Shown in pieces: positions 7,502 through 10,286 of a stretch of 10,286 nucleotides of DNA (position 1 is the stretch's first letter; each line of letters opens with the position of its first letter). The translations under genes were made by a program, and so were the position numbers. This DNA is from Proteobacteria bacterium UBA4575. Its GTDB lineage: Bacteria > Pseudomonadota > Gammaproteobacteria > UBA4575. The stretch lies in contig DGKH01000008.1 in assembly GCA_002386945.1 (NCBI GenBank), positions 2,478 through 12,763 on the forward strand, read 5' to 3'. The notes under the pieces are model-generated. The model did no database searches. It saw only the letters and a list, made by a program, of their open reading frames with translations, and was not told where the DNA came from.

Positions 7502-8362
7502 ATGACCGAGATGCCTAGCATCCGACAAACGATGCTTGTTGGTAGACATCGACTAGCCAACCTCGGTGATCAGGCTATGCATGAGTGCCTCATCTTGCTA
7601 CAAAGTATTACGCAAAAAACCAAGGCCAAATTACTCGCCTTTGATGAAGAACTACTTACAGTAGAACAGTATCAACATTTTATACAACTAGTAGAGCGGC
7701 GAGCTGCTGGCGAACCCAGCGCGTACATCATTGAGGAAAAAGAATTTTGGTCCTTACCCTTAAAGGTGACGGCTGACGTATTAATCCCACGTGGTGACAC
7801 CGAACTCTTGGTTGAAACGGCACTGACCGTATTAGCAAACAAACAGCAGCCCAAGATCCTCGACCTAGGCACTGGTAGTGGTTGTATCGCTTTAGCGCTG
7901 GCCTCTGAATTGCCTCAAGCTCAGATCACCGCCTGTGATCGCAGTCCAGCCTGTTTAAGCATCGCGCACGAGAATGCAAAAAACCTAGGCTTAAACAATA
8001 TTAGTTGGCATGAAAGCGACTGGTTTAGCGCACTACCCGTGAGACCTTATGACTTGATCGTCAGCAACCCACCGTATATTGCAGTCGATGATCCTAACCT
8101 AGCAGCTAGCGTCGCTGAATACGAACCAATCCACGCACTGATTGCACAAGACCAAGGGTTAGCTGACCTGAATAAAATAATTCAACGGGCTGGTGACTAC
8201 CTTTTAGACACTGGCCATCTTATCTTAGAACACGGTTGGCAACAGGCAACTCAGGTGCAAAGTGCACTGCAGCAACAAGGCTTTAACGCGATAGAAACAC
8301 GTACTGACCTACAAGGTCATGAGCGAGTTAGCATGGCGCAATATGATCCGCAAACCAGATAA
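7502..8362 (+). CDS. prmC: Release-factor glutamine N5-methyltransferase
   Basis: PrmC (HemK) uses S-adenosylmethionine to methylate the GGQ glutamine of RF1 and RF2, improving termination. The 286-residue protein has an N-terminal helical release-factor-binding domain (about 1-85) and a Rossmann methyltransferase domain. Landmarks are EFWSLPLKVTADVLIPRGDTE at 81-101, SAM loop ILDLGTGSGCIALALA at 119-134, acidic ACDRS at 144-148 and the catalytic NPPY at 189-192. The ATG is 3 nt after the prfA TAA, so translation is probably coupled to its substrate's gene. Two positions depart from the common pattern: YIIEEKEF has Glu where a Gly is usual, and IPRGDTE has Gly where Pro or Gln is usual. The active-site motif is intact, so the enzyme should be functional. 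Confidence 0.96.
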   Translation: MTEMPSIRQTMLVGRHRLANLGDQAMHECLILLQSITQKTKAKLLAFDEELLTVEQYQHFIQLVERRAAGEPSAYIIEEKEFWSLPLKVTADVLIPRGDTELLVETALTVLANKQQPKILDLGTGSGCIALALASELPQAQITACDRSPACLSIAHENAKNLGLNNISWHESDWFSALPVRPYDLIVSNPPYIAVDDPNLAASVAEYEPIHALIAQDQGLADLNKIIQRAGDYLLDTGHLILEHGWQQATQVQSALQQQGFNAIETRTDLQGHERVSMAQYDPQTR

Positions 8363-8366
8363 AAGC

Positions 8367-8371
8367 AGGAG
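8367..8371 (+). promoter_or_regulatory. Ribosome-binding site of the DsrC-like gene
   Basis: AGGAG lies 9 nt before the ATG at 8381 and just after the prmC stop codon. It fixes the start of the small downstream gene. Confidence 0.75.
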
Positions 8372-8380
8372 ATAAATAGG

Positions 8381-8701
8381 ATGAATGTAGAGCGCGATGA
8401 CAGTGGTTTTTTGGTCGACCCAGATGATTGGGATGAGACCCTTGCCACCGCTTTAGCCAAAGAGGAATCCATAGACCTGCAAGAAGATCACTGGCGTATC
8501 ATCCATCTTATACGTGAGCTCTATTTTAAGAGCGGTGTGGTGCCGGAGTTACGCCACATTATGAAACGGCTAAAGACAGAGCTAAGCGCCGATCAAGCCA
8601 CACGCAAATACGTTTATCATCTATTCCCTTACGGTTACGGCCAACAAGCTTGTAAGATAGCTGGTATGCGTTTACCCCGTAAGCTGTGGTTGGACGTATA
8701 A
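8381..8701 (+). CDS. DsrC/TusE-family protein lacking the near-terminal cysteine
   Basis: A 106-residue cytosolic protein of the DsrC/TusE/DsvC family. Family hallmarks are GFLVDPDDWDETLATALAKEE (9-29), the EDHWRIIHLIRELYF core (35-49), and LFPYGYGQQACKIAG (81-95). In DsrC two C-terminal cysteines form a persulfide or trisulfide relay, and TusE keeps only the penultimate one to pass sulfur to MnmA for 2-thiouridine in tRNA. Here Cys91 (in ACKIAG, the DsrC inner-cysteine position) is the only cysteine. The tail reads MRLPRKLWLDV and ends without the usual penultimate Cys. It therefore does not look like a normal TusE sulfur carrier. It may belong to a divergent or regulatory branch of the family (RspA-like). 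The neighbouring frames of the 3' end do not restore a canonical tail. It is 18 nt after prmC, probably in the same transcript. Confidence 0.88.
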   Translation: MNVERDDSGFLVDPDDWDETLATALAKEESIDLQEDHWRIIHLIRELYFKSGVVPELRHIMKRLKTELSADQATRKYVYHLFPYGYGQQACKIAGMRLPRKLWLDV

Positions 8702-8723
8702 ATATAATGGTCGATCAACAACC

Positions 8724-8728
8724 AAGGA
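8724..8728 (+). promoter_or_regulatory. Ribosome-binding site that decides the start of the small lipoprotein
   Basis: AAGGA lies 8 nt before the ATG at 8737. The upstream in-frame ATGs at 8686, 8707 and 8728 lack a well-spaced site and would add a polar stretch before the signal peptide. This favours 8737. Confidence 0.6.
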
Positions 8729-8736
8729 TGAGTACC

Positions 8737-9129
8737 ATGAAACGTTTTGCAATCGCAATATTTAGTATCGCACTCGTTAATGGCTGCGTCAGTACAGCAA
8801 CACAACCGGCAGCAAAGAGTTTTAGCGCGCAGGGTTGGGGGGCAACCAACTGCCAAGAAATGATGGATGACCTAGCCTCTGCCGATGCAGACTCAATCCA
8901 GAGCCTGAACAAACATATGTATGAGGCCTGGCTCAGTGGATTTATTAGCGGTGTCAATTATGCCGATGCGGCGCTGTATGATGTCGCTGGTGATATGGGA
9001 CCGGAGCAAGTACTGACACTATTAAAGGCGTATTGCGCTGAGCACCCTGAGACTGATGTACCACTCGCCATGAAGGCCTTATTCCAAGATTGGATAGAGA
9101 GCGGTAAGAGCGTTAAAGAATCACCCTAA
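8737..9129 (+). CDS. Small predicted lipoprotein or exported protein, unknown function
   Basis: A 130-residue protein not recognised with certainty. It starts MKRFAIAIFSIALVNGCVST, a short signal peptide with a lipobox-like LVNGC (Cys17). Asn at -2 is atypical, so lipidation is likely but not sure. The mature part is mostly helical. It has two further cysteines, Cys39 (GATNCQEMM) and Cys100 (LLKAYCAEHP), which could form a disulfide. Between them lies YEAWLSGFISGVNYADAA (62-79). The pattern of Cys, then W-x-x-G-(F/Y)-x-x-G-x-N, then Cys-x-x-(H/N)-P resembles small periplasmic proteins of the HdeA or Rap1a/Tai type, but this is only a resemblance. It begins 35 nt after the DsrC-like gene and ends the rightward unit, converging with the oxidoreductase gene. 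No clear terminator hairpin follows its stop. Confidence 0.8.
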   Translation: MKRFAIAIFSIALVNGCVSTATQPAAKSFSAQGWGATNCQEMMDDLASADADSIQSLNKHMYEAWLSGFISGVNYADAALYDVAGDMGPEQVLTLLKAYCAEHPETDVPLAMKALFQDWIESGKSVKESP

Positions 9130-9152
9130 GCAGCCTAGTTTAGACACGCTAT

Positions 9153-9725
9153 TTATAAACTCTCAACGAGATCTTCAAGCTCAAGCAACATTGCCTGACG
9201 AGCTGCATCATCTACTGCCGGCACTGCGTAAAATACCTTCTGCACTATCTGACTGACCCCACAAAACGACAAAGTCGCGCGTGTGCCGCTAGCACAAAGT
9301 TGATCTGCATCGACACCAAAGTCGGCTTGATTACCGCCAGTGGTAATCACCAGCATGACGCGTTTAGAACCTAATTGACCTCGCAACTGACCGTCTTCAT
9401 AGGCAAAGGCAAACCCATTGGTAAAGACACGATCAAACCAACCCTTAAGTACTGCCGGACGATCGAACCACCACAGCGGGTAGATAAAAATAAGATTATC
9501 GGCCCAGCTCACCTGCTCTTGTTCTAGCGCAACATCACTAGGTACACAACCCTGCTGCACTTCGGCTAACTGCTGGCTATCTAAAATGGGGTTAAAGTTT
9601 GCCTTATATAGATCGCGCGTACGCACCTCATCACCACGAGCACGCAGAACTTTTTCTACGGCAGCGACTAAGGCGTAATTAAAACTTTTTGGATTAGGGT
9701 GAGCAAATACAATCAGGGATTTCAT
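9153..9725 (-). CDS. Flavodoxin-fold NAD(P)H oxidoreductase (quinone reductase/KefF-like family)
   Basis: A 190-residue cytosolic flavoprotein of the NAD(P)H dehydrogenase (quinone)/Flavodoxin_2 family, which uses FMN or FAD to reduce quinones or similar substrates by two electrons. Motifs are the N-terminal LIVFAHPNPKSFN (4-16) with the phosphate-binding loop, LIFIYPLWWFDRPAVLKGWFDRVF (78-101) with the flavin/active-site aromatics, GFAFAYE (104-110) and the ITTGG loop (127-131). The best resemblance is to YwrO, MdaB and KefF, but family members cannot be told apart from the sequence alone, and no kefC-like partner is in the window. I chose the ATG at 9725: a GAAG at 9732-9735 is 6 nt upstream, whereas the alternative ATG at 9731 would touch that site and add Met-Val. 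It starts about 36 nt after gatB and is probably cotranscribed with it. Confidence 0.9.
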   Translation of the reverse strand: MKSLIVFAHPNPKSFNYALVAAVEKVLRARGDEVRTRDLYKANFNPILDSQQLAEVQQGCVPSDVALEQEQVSWADNLIFIYPLWWFDRPAVLKGWFDRVFTNGFAFAYEDGQLRGQLGSKRVMLVITTGGNQADFGVDADQLCASGTRATLSFCGVSQIVQKVFYAVPAVDDAARQAMLLELEDLVESL

Positions 9726-9761
9726 AACCATCTTCAGCGTAAGGCGCTATTACTGCGCAAT

Positions 9762-10286
9762 CTAATCGCGAACTAACTTTGCCTTTAGCAAATCAGTAAC
9801 TTGTTGCGGATTGGCCTTACCTTTGGTCATCTGCATCAACTTACCCACGAAAAACCCAAACACTTTATCCTTCCCAGAAAGATATTGCTCAACCTGTTTT
9901 GGATTGTCCTCTACAACCTGTGCAACCAAGGCCTCTAACTCACCCACATCAGAGATCTGTTGCAGACCCTGTTGCTGAATAATGTCGTCTGCACTGGCCT
10001 GACTTGTCCACATCGCTTGGAACACATCTTTCGCAGTCTTGCCAGAAATCGTGCCATCAGCAATGCGTTGAATCAATTGCGCCATTGCCTCAGCATTAAC
10101 TGGACTCTGTTCAATCGAGAGTTCATCTTGCTTTAACTTAGCCGCCAGATCACCACAGACCCAGTTTGCAATCAGCTTGGCAGACTCGGGGACTATGGCT
10201 ACCACTGCATCAAAGTAAGCGGCACCCTCTTGGCTCACCGTAAGCTGTTGTGCCTCTTCCAAGGCCAGCCCATAGCTGTCTTGATA
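9762..10286 (-). CDS. gatB: Aspartyl/glutamyl-tRNA(Asn/Gln) amidotransferase subunit B, C-terminal part (start beyond window)
   Basis: GatB is the kinase/tRNA-binding subunit of GatCAB, which converts Asp-tRNA(Asn) or Glu-tRNA(Gln) into the amide form. The frame is open to the window edge, and the first visible residues YQDSYGLALEEAQQLT correspond to the YGL...A..LT segment that opens the GatB helical tail. The visible 174 residues contain the linker (AAYFDAVVAI), the NWVCGDLAAKL helix, and the YqeY-like tail domain (LIQRIADGTISGKTAKDVFQAMW, then VEDNPKQVEQYLSGKDKVFGFFVGKLMQMTKGKANPQQV), which contacts the tRNA elbow. The end LLKAKL is typical. Only the C-terminal third or so is present. gatC and gatA would be expected upstream, outside the window. 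A TTG at 10262 is in frame but is not the start. Confidence 0.96.
   Translation of the reverse strand, partial: YQDSYGLALEEAQQLTVSQEGAAYFDAVVAIVPESAKLIANWVCGDLAAKLKQDELSIEQSPVNAEAMAQLIQRIADGTISGKTAKDVFQAMWTSQASADDIIQQQGLQQISDVGELEALVAQVVEDNPKQVEQYLSGKDKVFGFFVGKLMQMTKGKANPQQVTDLLKAKLVRD

Noticed and set aside
8641..8701. A frameshift explaining the unusual C-terminus of the DsrC-like protein
   Set aside because: The neighbouring reading frames after the ACKIAG codons do not encode a canonical LPKP...C tail, so the ending appears genuine.
8686..8736. An N-terminal extension of the small lipoprotein overlapping the DsrC-like gene
   Set aside because: The upstream ATGs lack a spaced ribosome-binding site, and the extension would place polar residues before the signal peptide. 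AAGGA with 8-nt spacing supports the start at 8737.
8635..8957. Two minus-strand frames across the DsrC-like gene and the small lipoprotein
   Set aside because: They are antisense to genes with family motifs or a signal peptide. The cysteine-rich translations come from reverse reading of common codons.
9130..9160. AGTTTA...TAAACT inverted repeat between the convergent genes as a bidirectional terminator
   Set aside because: Only six A/T-rich pairs with a 13-nt loop and no proper U-tract, so too weak to call.

Overview
The window looks like a core-genome segment of a gammaproteobacterium with moderate GC content. The order rplY–prs–tRNA-Gln–ispE–lolB–TPR lipoprotein, running divergently from hemA–prfA–prmC, is the arrangement I know from Pseudomonas and related Gammaproteobacteria. 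LolB also restricts the host to a lineage with Lol lipoprotein sorting. I cannot name a genus. There is no sign of an insertion sequence, prophage, CRISPR array or integron.

Left arm, minus strand (1-4897). Transcription runs from about 4.9 kb down to 1. The genes, in order of transcription, are a TPR-repeat lipoprotein, the outer-membrane lipoprotein receptor lolB, the isoprenoid kinase ispE, a tRNA-Gln(UUG), PRPP synthetase prs, and ribosomal protein L25 (rplY), which is cut by the window edge. Gaps are short (9-81 nt), so this is probably one transcript or a few overlapping ones. A hairpin followed by a U-tract between prs and rplY probably terminates or attenuates transcription.

Divergent regulatory region (4898-5087). 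The 190 bp between the TPR gene and hemA is the only sizeable intergenic stretch. It carries a perfect 14-bp palindrome and a weak -10-like hexamer next to the hemA start. No stretch above 300 bp lacks a gene.

Right arm, plus strand (5088-9129). hemA (glutamyl-tRNA reductase, first step of C5 haem synthesis) is followed by prfA (release factor 1), then prmC (the methyltransferase that modifies the GGQ glutamine of release factors). Next come a small DsrC/TusE-like protein and a small predicted lipoprotein. The DsrC-like protein is the most unusual gene here: it has the inner conserved cysteine of the family but not the near-terminal one.

Right edge, minus strand (9153-10286). The 3' part of gatB (amidotransferase subunit) is followed by a flavodoxin-fold NAD(P)H oxidoreductase. 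These converge on the hemA operon with only 23 bp between stop codons.

Many genes here concern tRNA and translation: tRNA-Gln, glutamyl-tRNA as haem precursor, RF1 and its methylase, L25 and GatB. I found no convincing new multi-gene system. The items worth a second look are the atypical DsrC-like protein, the hemA-upstream palindrome, the prs/rplY hairpin and the uncharacterised lipoproteins.
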